Below are positions 37,384-49,179 of a stretch of DNA of 64,000 nt, piece by piece. Within the stretch, counting starts at the first letter, position 1. The number at the start of each line of letters is the position of its first letter. Under the pieces are notes generated by a model, which searched no databases, was not told the origin of the DNA, and saw only the letters and a program-made list of their open reading frames with translations. Source of the stretch: Membranipora membranacea. Taxonomy: Eukaryota; Bryozoa; Gymnolaemata; Cheilostomatida; Membraniporidae. The stretch covers positions 10,537,387-10,601,386 of the forward strand of contig OU612069.1 in the NCBI GenBank assembly GCA_914767715.1, in the 5' to 3' direction. The position numbers and the translations under genes are program-made.

Positions 37384-37600
37384 GAGTAGGAGGTGGCTCA
37401 GTTGGTTAGAGCGTCGGTCCTTCAACACGCGAGTGTTGAGGGTTGTGGGTTCCAATCCCACTGTAGTCCACTGACTACTGGGAGTTGTTGGACTCCCAGG
37501 TGTGCTCTGACCTGCCTACAAACTGAGAGCAAATTGGCGCAGACATTGCAGCCTCGCCCTTAAGGCACACTATTTCGCCGCCACGATGTGGTGAGTGACT
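37384..37600 (+). mobile_element. tRNA-derived SINE family 2
   Basis: The head has an A-box-like GGTGGCTCAGTTGGTTAGAG and a B box GGGTTCCAATCCC. The body then has CCACTGACTACTGGGAGTTG, CCCAGGTGTGCTCTGACCTG and ACTGAGAGCAAATTGGCG. A 5'-truncated antisense copy lies at 38800-38950. It is not a functional tRNA: the acceptor stem is not closed. Confidence 0.8.
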
Positions 37601-38799
37601 AACCATTGGGATTTTAACAAACACTCCAAGAAGTTCTACAAGTACAGCTGGCCGTGATTCATCGGACATGTAATAACTGTTTGAAATGTCATCAATATTC
37701 CATAACTGCAAATTTGCCAATAACTCATTATTTTTGTTAAAAATTAGTATCCTAACCCCTAACCATGAACTCATAAGTGATGCAGTGATTCCACACCTCC
37801 GACTAACCGTAATAGTTTATGGTTCACAACAAGGGATGGATAATTCTGTCGGATGATCTTGGTCGCATTCCAAAAACAAAACTGATTGAGATATTTTATA
37901 GCAAGTCTCGGAAAGATTTTCGATCATAAAGCTATCGAAATATTGATGTAATTTATGCTAGCATGGCTCGTTATTCGCCCAATCGTTATTCGTTCACTTT
38001 CATATCAGATCTTATACCTGCCTCAAAATGATTTATCAGCAGCGAGCAGGTAGCCCAGATACAAACTTTGAGGGACTCTGCACTCCTACTCCAGATGATA
38101 GACACTGCCTCTCTGATTCCTGAAAATAGCTTTGACAGATTAGAAGTTTTGGGCGCAGTTCCATATGAAATGATGATATTTCAGATATTAACCCCTGATT
38201 TTACTTTTAGGAGTTATTTCTTCTTCTTCCATGTGTAGATAAATCTGAACAGGTTCCTAAAACGATTGCACCTAAAGCCAGAGGCACATTTCAAAGTCAA
38301 AGTACTAGTATTCTGACCCGGTTCCAGTAGTGAGATATCGTCAAAAATAATCAAACCTTTTTTCCTTCTTTATAAGGGTGGACATAGTTTTTTGCTGCGA
38401 TAATGATCACCTTTTCAGGGATGGTGAGAAGGGGCACCTGCAATCAGTTAATTGATTTACTGTCAGTTAGACTGATTTTTCAGCCATGCCTACCATCCCC
38501 CTTGTCCAGCACCTCATATCATTCTCATCTATATTTATTTATATTGGAGTTTTTTATGTAATTAAACTGAACAGTTCACCATTTCCAGTATTTGATTAGA
38601 TGCCTACCTGTACAGTTGCATGGAAAGGCTGTGCCCACAGGGTAATTCCTTACACACATATTTTCTAATGAAACTGCCAGTTGAGAGGTTCAGCGACTTA
38701 GCAGGTAAAAATGGAGTAAATAAATCCAGTATGTGTCTGTAAACCACCCAGAGTAATACAAGATACCACTTGCATTCTAACATTAATAATGATGTAGGT

Positions 38800-38950
38800 T
38801 GTGTGCGTTAAAACCGCAAGTTTGTCTCTGTCCGAAGACTGAGAAATACAGGTGCATATTCGGCGCTAAGTTGCTCTCAGTTTGCATGCAGGTCGGAGCA
38901 CACCTGGGTTGCCAATTAAACCCAGTAGTCAGTACACTGATGGGTAGAAT
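38800..38950 (-). mobile_element. tRNA-derived SINE family 2, 5'-truncated copy
   Basis: On the minus strand it reads TGACTACTGGGTTTAATTGG, CCCAGGTGTGCTCCGACCTG and ACTGAGAGCAACTTAGCGCC, matching the body of the element at 37384, but lacks the tRNA-like head. Confidence 0.75.
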
Positions 38951-40140
38951 TGCAATTTGATTATGATAAGAAAGGCTCTGCTGGCTCATGTATCAGGTGA
39001 AGCTTCTGGAAAAGTTACATAACAATCTTTGGTTCATCATTATCTGGGTCACTCTGGCTGGAGGACGACAAAAGTAAACATCGTAGGCTTAAATATTTTA
39101 ACAAATTTTTCTTATTGCTGTTATCTATAATAAGTAGTGCTATTCATCAGCCAGGTGAGTGATTCTGACAATCAATTATACAAAATAAAGATCAAACATC
39201 TGAAAATTCTAATTATAAATTAAAAAATCAGGTATTTGTTTCTTTTGATTGAGGTGAAAACAATGATGAAAGTCATTGTGGAAGCCAATAAATATATTTA
39301 TTATTTAATCAAAATGTTGCCAGGCTTTTCAGATGAAAAACTTGTCAAAATGGTCTTAGTTCAGATCGCCAGGTGTTACTTTTGTTGATGTACTTTGATA
39401 TCGAGAGCCCTAATGTTTACCAGTATCATACTTGGCGTCAGATGGATTCTTTATGAACCTTGTCAAGGCCTTTCAAAACAATTTGACGATTTGCTGTCAT
39501 GTCACACTTACAGTGCTAAACAGGAAAACACCCAGGTGATTTTATTTCTGTCTCTACATTTGGTCTTATCATCTGCACCCCTTCATGACAGCATGGTGCG
39601 CTTTGAGAATCATTAGATAATTCCAGGCCATAAACCACCTTCCACCTTTGTAGCGTTTTGTAAAAGCTCAACACAGGCGACGGAGTTAAGAGTTTTGCCT
39701 CCTCTCCCAACTCCTCCACCATCATTGGATGTATCGTTTACAAATACATGAATTTTATATAAATGAACTCAACAGTTCATCATTTAGTCCTTGATTAGTA
39801 CCACTACTGATATACGGACAAGCTGTGCCCTTTGGGTAAATACATTTATTTCAAATTTAACTGAAGCGCCGTTCAGCTGGTTTAGCACCTTAGCAGGTAA
39901 AAATGAAGTACCCTGATTATAATTTTATGATTAGATATATTCTGCAGTCTCATGTATGGGGGGGGGGGGAGCTTTTGGAAAAGTGTCAAGACTTCTTGTT
40001 TGATCTATTTCTTGTCACACTTGTTGGATGCTGATAAAAGTGCCCACAATACCTCAATAATATTGTCACGGTAACAAATAATTGCTTTTCATCTCTATAG
40101 ACAATTCTCATCAATCTAACATCTAACATCTAACATCTAA
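38950..40140. other. Repeat-rich intergenic sequence
   Basis: No gene seen. Segments at 39170-39330 and 39760-39900 resemble parts of the larger dispersed repeat found at 40140-40660 and 49180-51790. A 7-bp array (ACATCTA, five units) lies at 40108-40148. Confidence 0.5.
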
Positions 40141-40660
40141 CATCTAAAGATTCTAATTATACATTAAACCATTAGGCTTTGTTGTGTCTCTTTTTATCAC
40201 TCTGTGTGGAAAAGATTTAATAAAAATACAGGGTGAGTGCCCTAAATAAGAATCATGTTTGCAGGTGGAAGCTGATAAATATGTGTTTGTCAGGCTTTTG
40301 AGATGGAACCACCAATGCATTGAAGTGAATAAGGTAACAGGTATTGTCCAGATCGCCTGATGTTTCATTTTCCTTGCCTTGTTTTTTTTCTGAACCCCAA
40401 TTCTTTATATTATAGACGGTTAGCCTGTTAGGCTAAATTTCTGCACTTGATGACAAGCCATAACTTTGTCCATGATCTCAGATGCTGTACTCTAGACTCA
40501 ATCTGAACTCAACCCTCAGACCAAACAGGATCCGAGCTGAGGTATTCTGGACTTGGAATGAACCCTTACACTGAATTTGTGGTGGAGGGAGAGTCACCAC
40601 TGTCTCACAAGAGAAGTAAAGTTTTTAGAATACATGAATCGCGATAAACATTGGGTATTC
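40140..40660 (-). repeat. Large dispersed repeat, antisense copy
   Basis: In reverse complement this contains, in order, AGAAGTACAGT-like CTTCTCTTG, GAGACAGTGGTGACTCTCCC, TTCATTCCAAG, the ACTCACCCTGTATTTTTATT block and CACAGAGTGATAAAAAGAG. All recur at 49180-49700 and 51000-51480. The family length is probably 700-1000 bases and it has no coding capacity that I can see. Confidence 0.65.
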
Positions 40661-40833
40661 AGCTTATCAGTTTATCAGAGTGAGTGACATTGACATCACG
40701 CTAAGAAGGTACCCAGTGAGAACCTAATGCATCTCCTCAGGACGTTGGAAAAAAAATGGGTTCAATTGTATGGTAGGCCAGAAGCAGCCTAGCAATGAGT
40801 GCTCAAAAAAGAAGCTCTAATTTTTGATGGCAG

Positions 40834-41760
40834 GGTAAAAAAGCGTGCTGAATCCAAAAATGAGGGCATACCCGATTGTAGTGGTCATCGTCAGCGGCAG
40901 CGTGGCAGTATATGGCAGCATATCTCAAATTTTTCGATAAATTGCTTATAGTAAGTGAAGATTGTAGTGTTTGATACAACCAACAGAGAACAAGAATATA
41001 TATGTTTCTATGGTAAAAAAGTGTGCTGAATCCGAAAATGAGGCTGTACCCGGTTTTAATGGTCACCGTCAGCGCGACAGCATACCCCACATCTTTTACA
41101 AATTCGCTTTTAGTGAGGGAAGATTGTAGTGTTTGATACAGTCAACGGTCAACAGAGAACAAGAATATATATGTTTCTAGGGTAAAAATGCGCGCTAAAT
41201 TCAAAATTGAGGGTGTACTTGGTTGTAATGATGATGACAGTGGTAGTGCGGCAGCATTTCCAAAATTTTCCTCAGTCATTTAATGAGTGAAATTTTAACA
41301 GTTTAAATAAAATGTTTCTAGGTATAAAAAAGTGCTGAATCCAAAATTGGGTGCGAACCGGTTGAAGTGATCATGTCAGCGGCAGAGCGGCAGCGTATCT
41401 GCAATTTTCTTAAAAAATCGCTTTAAATAAGTGAAATGTTAAGTGTTTTAATGAAAGGTATTTCCTAAGTAAAACAACATGCTGAATTCAATAATTAGGG
41501 TGCACCCCAATGAAGCGATCATATCCGCGGCAGGAAGAATACCGCAATTTTCATTTTTAATGGGTGAAATGTAAGGAGTTTAAAAAGGGCTATTTCTAGG
41601 ATAATACAATGTGCTGAATCCAAAACGGATAGTGTACCCAATTGTAGCAATCATGTAAGCGGCAGCATATTCGCAATTCTATCTTAAAATCGGTTCGATA
41701 AGTGAAATATTAAGAACTTAATATGGTCAGCAGAGGACACGACTATATATATGTATGCTT
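40834..41760 (+). repeat. Six-unit degenerate tandem array, 178 to 132 bp per unit
   Basis: Units begin with GGTAAAAAAGCGTGCTGAAT or variants at 40834, 41012, 41181, 41321, 41467 and 41599. Each has GTACCC-type and TCAGCGGCAG motifs and ends with AGTGAAGATTGTAGTGTTT or AAATGTTAAG variants. The first two units are closest to each other; later ones are shorter and more diverged. No splice sites or open frame run through it. Confidence 0.85.
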
Positions 41761-43430
41761 TTATCAAATCATTTCCAAAGTAGTGAGCGACAGCACTACA
41801 ATATATCCTCACAAGAACAAGACAAGAAGCAGCCTAGTCGTAAGACTGCTCAAAAAGTGATAGCCTACAACAAATCTGATGCAGAAAAAAACAGGTCTCT
41901 GTACAAAGATCAATTTTAGCGTTGAAAGTTATTAATCCATAAGCAATTGAGACTGTAAGGTATTTTGAAGTATAAAACACTTTAACCTCATATAATAACA
42001 TTTACTGTATTGCTATTCATATCAACAGTATATGACAGCGTTACTTAGAAGAACATAAGTACGAAAAAGCTCGATCTTCTAAATAGCAGTCTCCCCTTTT
42101 AATATAACCGCACGCTCACAACCCAAAAAGGGTTATTTAATTGCTTTGTGGTGCATGAATATTATTTTCAACTCCACTCGAGTTACTGTTAGAACAACCA
42201 ATGAGTTTCTGCAGTATATCGGCAGGAGCCACCGTTTGAAAGGCTAGGAGCCAACTTCTCAAAAGTCCAAGAGGGGTCAGACTTATATACAATCCTAAGG
42301 GTTTCTCTGAACCTGGAACGAGGAGCCAGCAGTTCGTCACTTTGAATTTTGTTAAGGTTAATTTCTTTGTTGTATTTTTAATTTAACGTGCTAGTACTAA
42401 AATTTTACACAGAACCTTAGTAAGTTGTAGTTATCTCCATTGTCTCAAAGAATGTTCAAAGAGGATACAACTTCCATTATAATCAAAACTAGACAACTTA
42501 CTCATTAAATACATGTTGGAACTTTTTCAATGGTACTTGCATTTTCGTTCCTCACACTTGTCGCCAATTTTGGCGGCCGCGCTCTTAAGGCACTGTTATT
42601 TCTCAGTCTTCTGACAAGATAGTCTTCCGACTTAACCCCATCAACCAATCTATGCCGGTTAAGTATGAAAGAACGATAAATATGTTCATTGAATGATAAT
42701 GATACAATACCTCACTCAGGCCTGCATCTCTTATATATACCAAACCATGGGAGAAAATCACACCCCTTCCTTGACAGGGCAAAATCATTCACTCCCACTC
42801 AATCACTACAACCTGTGTACCAAGCCTACCCAGTCTATGTACCAAGCCTGTAGTCCAAGCCCGCCGTCTCAGTATGCAGATACAGCCATTCTCTGGTCTT
42901 TGGTCTGCGCCTGGTTTGTCTTTCAGGATAGACTATATCTTTGACTAACATCATCATTCCAACAGCAAGTCCCAATGCTGGTCTCACTGCCTTTTAGTTG
43001 TATACAGAATAATGTCATTTTACAGGGAATATTCTCAGAATCTTATAAGTTGTATAACTTGGTGTGACATGTCCCTTGCTCATGATGATTGTAGGTAAAA
43101 AAGTAAATCAATGATCAGTAATGAGTAGCAGAGATCAGCAGAGATTGTGTCCAAAAATCCCTGATCAAAGCACCCTTTTGATTTGATATCACGTTAAATG
43201 AAGTTGGAGTTATCTCTCCTTTTTCCATGATAGGACAAATTCAAGTAATTTCTTTCAATAATCTATATTCAGGGCTGATAACTTTACTCTTTGACTAGTA
43301 GATCTGTTCTTTTTACAATTCTAATTTCTATTCTTCTGTTATTTTTAGAAATTGTGTATATCTACTTATTTTTATAATAGCCTTCCCCGAAGAGATATGA
43401 GTAAATAGGACTCATTTAGAAAATAACTAT
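41761..43430. other. Intergenic, repeat remnants
   Basis: No gene seen. About 42690-42960 resembles parts of 55245-55640 and of 43900-44480 (CCATGGGAGAAAATCACACC, GCAGATACAGCCATTCTC), so this is another dispersed repeat family that also lies in both arms of the inverted duplication. Confidence 0.5.
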
Positions 43431-44776
43431 TTCCAGGGCAAGTAGGGAAGGCGAAAATCCATGACGGTGAGAAGTGAAGACAAGGTTGGGTATTGTAAGC
43501 CCCCCCGCATTTATGGAGTCTGGGGTTGATCTCCAGTCTTTAAAGTGTGTTTCAATGATATAAATTGAAAATGGAAGTGGTAAGCTGATTCTGACATAGA
43601 ATAATCATTTATAGCATTTTTAGGCCACTCTATTGAGCCTTTGAAGGGAGGCAGAGTGGCCCTGCCTCCCCTAGAACTACCGGCCTGATTTAAATGGAAT
43701 AAAATTACATATCACTGTGCCATAAGTTTTTGTACATAGGCATATGTCTTCATGTATACCCAGAGCCTTTAAATTTAGGGTCTCCCTATCATACACTCCC
43801 TGCATGCCACTGGCCAGCGGTGCCTAATAATCTCAAAGCCGACTATAGCCCCCGTCAAATACTTTTCTTTTTCTGCGAAAAGGAGTCGGCAGCCCTGACC
43901 ATAACCCCTCACAGTCCGAGCATAGATTCCTCTATACTATCCAGGTCAGATCCATTAACATTTAAATACTTATTTATAAATATGACGCCATTCTGCCTGC
44001 AGAGTTGTATTCGAACATAGACTACAATAAAAAACATTAGCATTAGACATACTCTGTCTCTAAAGACAGACCAGATGCAGATAATGAACCTGAGAATGGC
44101 TGTATCCGCAGGCTGAGACCTCGGTTCGTTGATTGGGTCCACAGGGTGGGTGCACGGGCTTGGTTCTTACTGATCATCAAAATCATTGGAGTTAGATAAT
44201 TCAAGTCTAATCAAATAATGTGAGCTCAACAAAAGCCTTCAGCGCTCACCATAAATCAACATGGCAGGATTTTTCCCTCCCTTCTATAATCGCAAACATT
44301 TTTTCATCAGTACTATAAAATCAGAAACACACTCTAACATTATCATCCAAAGACCTTTCATCTTGCTACCCCATGTGGTTTTGGATCCGAATAATTTTGT
44401 CATGTCAAGAAAGGGGTGTGATTTCCTCCCTGGTATTGTAAAACCACCTGGCAGATACAGCCCTGAGTGAGGTAATATATTGATGAAATTATTACATGAG
44501 TATATATCTGTCCGCTCATATGTAACCATATATATATCTATGTATGTAACTGACGGTTCGATGATTTTGATGTGTTTTTTACAATATATTGCCAGGAGGT
44601 ATTGAGTCTCTGAGTAATTTTTATTCACTATCAAATAAATTTTAGATTCATGGTATTTTCTATCAAGAAAGTAAGAAAAACAATATTATTGCAGAATGTA
44701 GTAAACAAAAATATATTGTTTATAATTAATACAAAGCCACAACTAGCCTCTCGTTTAAATACCAGAATTGATAGAT

Positions 44777-46075
44777 TTAGTGATCATAACAGTCAGTTTG
44801 AGAAGGGTAGTTACAGACACAGATATTGTAGTCAAACATTAGTCCTGCTGGACAGTGATGAACTTGTGGTGGAAGGTGAGATGTTTCTTGAGTGAATTTA
44901 GCACAGTTACTTCCAGTCACTACTGCGTAGATGCTTCCATTCATCTGGCATGTTCCTAGAAACATTAGAGAGAGATTGATTTAGGAAAGCGGGTGCAAAC
45001 TTGTCACTTGTCAAATCGGATGTAAAAAAACACATTGAATGCGCTCCTAACATCTCGATCATGGGTGAGTTTTGTCAGCTGTAGCAAGGATCAGAGGGCT
45101 TGATCAGCAGCCAAATATTTGAAATCTCAGGTGCATGTATGAAGGTGTGGCTACATCTCATGTATAAGATGGTAAGTGTCAGAGCATGGTATCACCATAA
45201 CAAACTCAAACAGAATACATCGTATGGTTTATAGATCGCCCGGCCTTGACAGGAGTATTTCGTTTGTATGAGAAGATGAGTCCCCACGTTCTATCAAGAC
45301 CACCAATCAACGCACCACCAACCACACACTCAAAATTAAATTTTCCCTCGACCCACCAATGCAAGTTTTAAATGAACTGACATTAACTCACATGTAAATT
45401 GGCCATTGACACCCACCCAGGCAGGTACATGTTATCTGACATTAATTGATGTTACAGACTATTGATTAAAGTTCTAGGATAAGACTTACTTCTGCTAGTT
45501 GCTGGTGCTTGAACAGCAGCTGAGGCAGCCGGACAGTTGGTTGGACAGACTGTATCTTTAGGGAAAACACAAACACATGACTTCACATCAAATTGTAGTC
45601 CAGCTGGGCAGTACAGAGTCTTAGCAGGTAAAAAAGCTGTTCGTTGTGTAAAGCTACGACAATTGTCTACAGTCTGCACGGAGTAGAAGTTATCTTCTCT
45701 TACACATGTACATCTTCGATTAAATACTTGTTGATCTGAAATTTAGAAATTTTTTATTTTAGATTTTTGCAATGAGCTACCCTTAACTACTATTTACAGC
45801 AAAGCAAAGATGCAGTTAAAAATCGAATATGTATGAACTTCTCGCTTTGGTTGAGCACAGTGATATTCACAAATGAAGACTTGAGGCTCAATTTGAAATC
45901 CCTTGTAAAGAATATCATAGCCGTTGACAGCTAACACTTTTAGGCGATGAGGGCTGACATGATATTACTTACACCTACGATTGCCGTTGCTATCATAGCT
46001 GTCTTGGCTACCATAGGTGGCTTGGCTGACAACCACAAACATCAACATCACAAAGAGTCCTAATGTAGATGCCAT
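44777..46075 (-). CDS. Secreted protein with two CBM14 chitin-binding domains, gene D (intact left copy, 175 aa)
   Basis: Minus-strand coding exons 45973-46075, 45490-45735 and 44777-44955 (stop TAA), phase 1 throughout, 528 bases in total. The signal peptide is MASTLGLFVMLMFVVVSQAT, then a Ser/Asp/Asn-rich linker (YGSQDSYDSNGN). The first domain has CTCVREDNFYSVQTVDNCRS, FTQRTAFLPAKTLYCPAGLQ and CVCVFPKDTVCPTNC. An Ala/Gln linker follows (PAASAAVQAPATS), then the second domain CQMNGSIYAVVTGSNCAKF and HHCPAGLMFDYNICVCNYP, ending DCYDH. All family cysteines are present. A non-coding first exon ends at 46273 and a TATA box (GGTATAAAAC on the minus strand) lies near 46358-46366. A possible AATAAA is at 44620-44625 (minus). 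Confidence 0.9.
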
Positions 46076-46272
46076 TGTTCCTAATTATCTCACCCTGTAA
46101 TATTATCATACTAGTATAATATAACAATAATCACAAAGAAATGGATGGTTCACATGGCTAAACTGTAGTATTTTATCTAACCTGGTAAAATGTAAAAAAA
46201 AATTGATGCTGTAAGGCGTATTAATGGTGTGAAGGCCTTGTTCTTTACATACTAATTCTGTATAGTACTTAC

Positions 46273-46366
46273 CTTTTAAAGCCTGTTGTGGTGTGAAGTG
46301 ATCCCTTAGCTCAGGTCTGGTGGAGACTGGTGAGGACTGCCTGTTATCAGCCTTGTTTTATACCAG
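46273..46366 (-). promoter_or_regulatory. Core promoter and non-coding exon of CBM14 gene D (left copy)
   Basis: On the minus strand: TATAAAA, then about 60 bases of 5' UTR with CAGTCTCCACCAGACCTGAG, ending GGCTTTAAAAG before GTAAGTAC. The right arm has the same organisation at 52898-52972. Confidence 0.7.
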
Positions 46367-46852
46367 ATTTTGCCGACGCAAATACTCTGGTCTCCATTCA
46401 TGACTGATAAAGGAAAACAATAGGTGTGATGTTGGTTCATCAAACGGAAAGAGAATATTTCTTAAATCTCTTTCATTCGTTATGTTTTTGCCAATTAAAG
46501 AAAAAACCGGCAATCAATAAATAAATATCAAATGATGCAAGATTTTATAAACTATGTTTCTTTTACACTTTCTCAGAACACTACAATATTGAGATTTATG
46601 GCCTGGTGTTATCCAAGGTTAAAGAATGTAGATCACAAGACCCAGCACAGCAACAGGATAAACTAACCTGGGCTTTATCTTGATAAATTCAACTCAGTGT
46701 TTTGAAAGCGATAAATAAAAGTGTTTATGAGAGGGCTTCTTCTAGAATAAGAGTCTGATAAATGTAGTATATACATAAGGGCTCCTGTTACCCTGCTATA
46801 ACGTCTTTGCTATAAAGTATTCAGATAGTACAATTCTTAATTGTGCTATTGA

Positions 46853-47120
46853 CCATGTTTCCATGTTGATTTTGAGGTTGACCTTGATTGAGCTAAGTTG
46901 AAACCACTTGGCTCGCCCTCAAAATATGCATCCATTTCAATGGATAGAGCTGATCTGAAACTTAAAAAAACATCCGCCGCCAACGGGACTTGAGCAAAGG
47001 GCCTCTCAGCCTGCTCAGCTATGTGCAAACTGAAGCATTGGGCTCAGTGCGAACTAGGAGGTGTTCCCACTGCTCAAAAAGCCTCGAAAGCAGCCTCATG
47101 TTGATCCATGGAAATACAGT
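46853..47120 (-). repeat. Dispersed palindromic repeat, copy 2
   Basis: Inverted relative to 29380-29670; shares CTTGGCTCGCCCTCAAAATA and AATGGATAGAGCTGA-type segments. Non-coding. Confidence 0.6.
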
Positions 47121-47430
47121 GAATGTGACTATAATAGTGATGTCACAATATCGTACAATTCTACACCTTAGTGAAGGAAATATCCATGGCTCCTTCATTG
47201 AAACTCTACTGGCAAAGAATAGCAGTGTGCTGATTGCACCAACCTTTCCTGAAAAGAAAATGTATTGATGTCCTCTATAAAGTAGCCTGATTTTCAGCTA
47301 CAAGATAACCGGGTTATCTCCTCGCTCTCTTATCAAGAATTTATACCCCTCGTCTACTTGTCTAATACAGCTGCAGTGAGACCTGAACGTTATCTCTTAT
47401 ATTAGATAGTGCTGTCTGCTGTGATGCAAC
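47115..47430 (+). repeat. Dispersed repeat with a paralogous empty SINE site
   Basis: Matches 48450-49020 in the same orientation. Here AATAGCAGTGTGCTGATTGC is uninterrupted, whereas in the other copy the same point carries the U2-headed SINE. This copy therefore shows the pre-insertion state. Confidence 0.8.
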
Positions 47431-47949
47431 AAACTCAATTTAGCGTAAGTGTTACTGCAGTCGCAACTGCAGTATGGGATGAGTGCGGGTTTTGAAGTTA
47501 TACAGAGTGGAGAATGACGGATGAACGTTTAGATCTTTATTGGTGTATTGGCATCGTAAAACTGTAATAAAGATTGTGCTTATAAAGTTTTTGGTCTTAG
47601 AGACAATCGGTGCCATCAATTGGAAGAAAAGTAAACATGAAATGTAAATGCAAATTACATCAATAACATAAGGCAAATTACATCAAAACATACAAACCAA
47701 AAAGACTTTATATTTACCTCAGTGCTCCTTATGGATATTATATCCTTCATTTACTCTATTGCTGATAATAATAATGACAAAGATGTTCACTCATCTGTCA
47801 GCAAACCCGCACTGAAAGGCAATTATAATTAACAACGCTGGGCCCTGCACTACACTCAGCTATCACAACAAGACAATGGCTCGCCGTCACAGATAGCAAT
47901 TACTAGCTAGCCCCCAGACCAGATCCAGGGTTGGGGCGCCAATAAATCC

Positions 47950-48240
47950 CCGCACTGACCCGCAGTCACAGTAAGGGTTAATACCATGTCCAGAACACCA
48001 CAGCTGAGATTCTGCTCGGTCTGAGGGTTGGATTCACATTAAGTTGAAAGTACAGCAACAAAGATTATGGACCAAATCCTGTTTGCCATCAACAGAACTG
48101 CAAATTCAGCCTAACCGCTATTAATGTAAGGATTGTGGTTTAGAAAAATAAAAGAAAATCAAAAAATGAAACACCTGGCAATCTAGACTAGACAATATTG
48201 TGTTACCTTATATTGTGTCGGATTGTTTTTGTCTTAACAG
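47950..48240 (+). repeat. Large dispersed repeat, partial copy
   Basis: Shares CTGAGATTCTGCTCGGTCTG, TTCACATTAAGT, ATTGTGGTTTAGAAA and ACACCTGGCAATCTAGACTA with 49260-49490 and 51090-51310. Confidence 0.65.
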
Positions 48241-48264
48241 CTCGACAACAACATATTTATGGTG

Positions 48265-48425
48265 GATGGTGAGATGGCGCAATCGGTTAACGCGCTTGCT
48301 ATTCGCTGCCAGACGATTGGTGCCTCAGGAGTTGTGGGTTCGAATCCCACTGGGGGAGCTTTCAAAGCTGATTGTGCAAGCCCCCAGCACCCTCAGGTGT
48401 ATATCTCTCCTTTCAAAATCTTCAA
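48265..48425 (+). mobile_element. tRNA-derived SINE family 1 (plus orientation)
   Basis: A box GAGATGGCGCAATCGGTTAA at 48271 and B box GTGGGTTCGAATCCCACTGG, then GAGCTTTCAAAGCTGATTG and CCCCCAGCACCCTCAGGTGT. It is homologous to 35349-35531 (opposite orientation). The internal promoter boxes look intact, but there is no proper tRNA acceptor stem. Confidence 0.85.
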
Positions 48426-48581
48426 CTAAAAGAATTTATACATGAGGCCGGCAGAGGATTTTTGTACCCCGCTGTAACTATACCCCGTCACAACACCATA
48501 CAATTCTATTACTTGTTGAAAGAAATACCCACGGCTTCCTTTGTGAAACTCGCCTGACAAATAATAGCAGTGTGCTCACTG

Positions 48582-48812
48582 ATCGCTTCTCGGCCTATTG
48601 GCTAAGATCAAAGTGTCATGGCCAATGGCTGATTAGTGCCTGTTTCAGTTTCTGGCAGCCTGCTGCACACCTACGATTAGGAGGTCCACCATGGCCTCAC
48701 CTCTAGGATGCATTCTAGTTTTCTAGGATGTATCACACTCTCAGTATGGGGACTCCGGGCAACTTGCGTCACTCTTTAGGGGTAGCCCACCCTCTGTTTT
48801 GTCATAAACAGG
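48582..48812 (+). mobile_element. U2 snRNA-headed SINE, youngest copy, with target duplication
   Basis: The first 33 or so bases, ATCGCTTCTCGGCCTATTGG then CTAAGATCAAAGTG, match the 5' end of U2 snRNA almost exactly. The rest (GCTGATTAGTGCCTG, TTTCTGGCAGCCTGCTGCAC, GGGCAACTTGCG, CCCACCCTCTGTTTTG) is unrelated to U2 and is shared with the copies at 49967-50191 and 11376-11500. The element is flanked by the direct repeat GCTCACTGAT (48574-48583 and 48813-48822; the last two bases overlap the head), and the empty site is seen at 47115-47430. It is a non-autonomous retroposon, probably mobilised by a LINE. Confidence 0.9.
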
Positions 48813-49179
48813 GCTCACTGATTGCACCAATATTTCCTGAAAAGAAAATGTGTTGATGTCCCTATAAGCTAGCCTGATTTAAATTTTTATTAAGCTCATG
48901 CCATCCCACCAATGCCACCCAAACCTCTACCATTATATAATGCATGATAACCGTGTAATACAGCAGTGAGACCTGAATGTTTCTCTTATTCTTGATAATG
49001 ATGTCTGCCGTCATGCTCATTATATTTTGAGTACATGGGTGAATAGCACATCAAAGGAACTGCCTGACTAAAACATGCATTGGACTTTGGGAAGTCTTTA
49101 AGTTCACATTGTGTACCTTCTGAGCACGATGTCGATGTCATCTGTTCTGATAAGCTGAATACCTAAAGTTTATCACATG

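Larger units (their letters stand above)
43430..46370 (-). repeat. Left arm of a 3-kb inverted gene duplication
   Basis: Reverse-complementary along its whole length to 52885-56262. It covers the promoter, all exons and about 1.35 kb of 3' flank of a CBM14 gene. Corresponding intervals match: stop to outer end is 1347 bases here and about 1766 in the other arm, the excess being a 424-base LINE insertion. Confidence 0.9.

Noticed and set aside
37384-37460. Functional tRNA genes at 37384, 35349-35531 and 48265
   Set aside because: A and B boxes are present but no closed acceptor stem, and each continues into a shared non-tRNA SINE body.
48582-48812. Functional U2 snRNA gene
   Set aside because: Similarity to U2 ends after some 30 bases; the Sm site and 3' stem-loops are absent and the body is shared with other dispersed copies.
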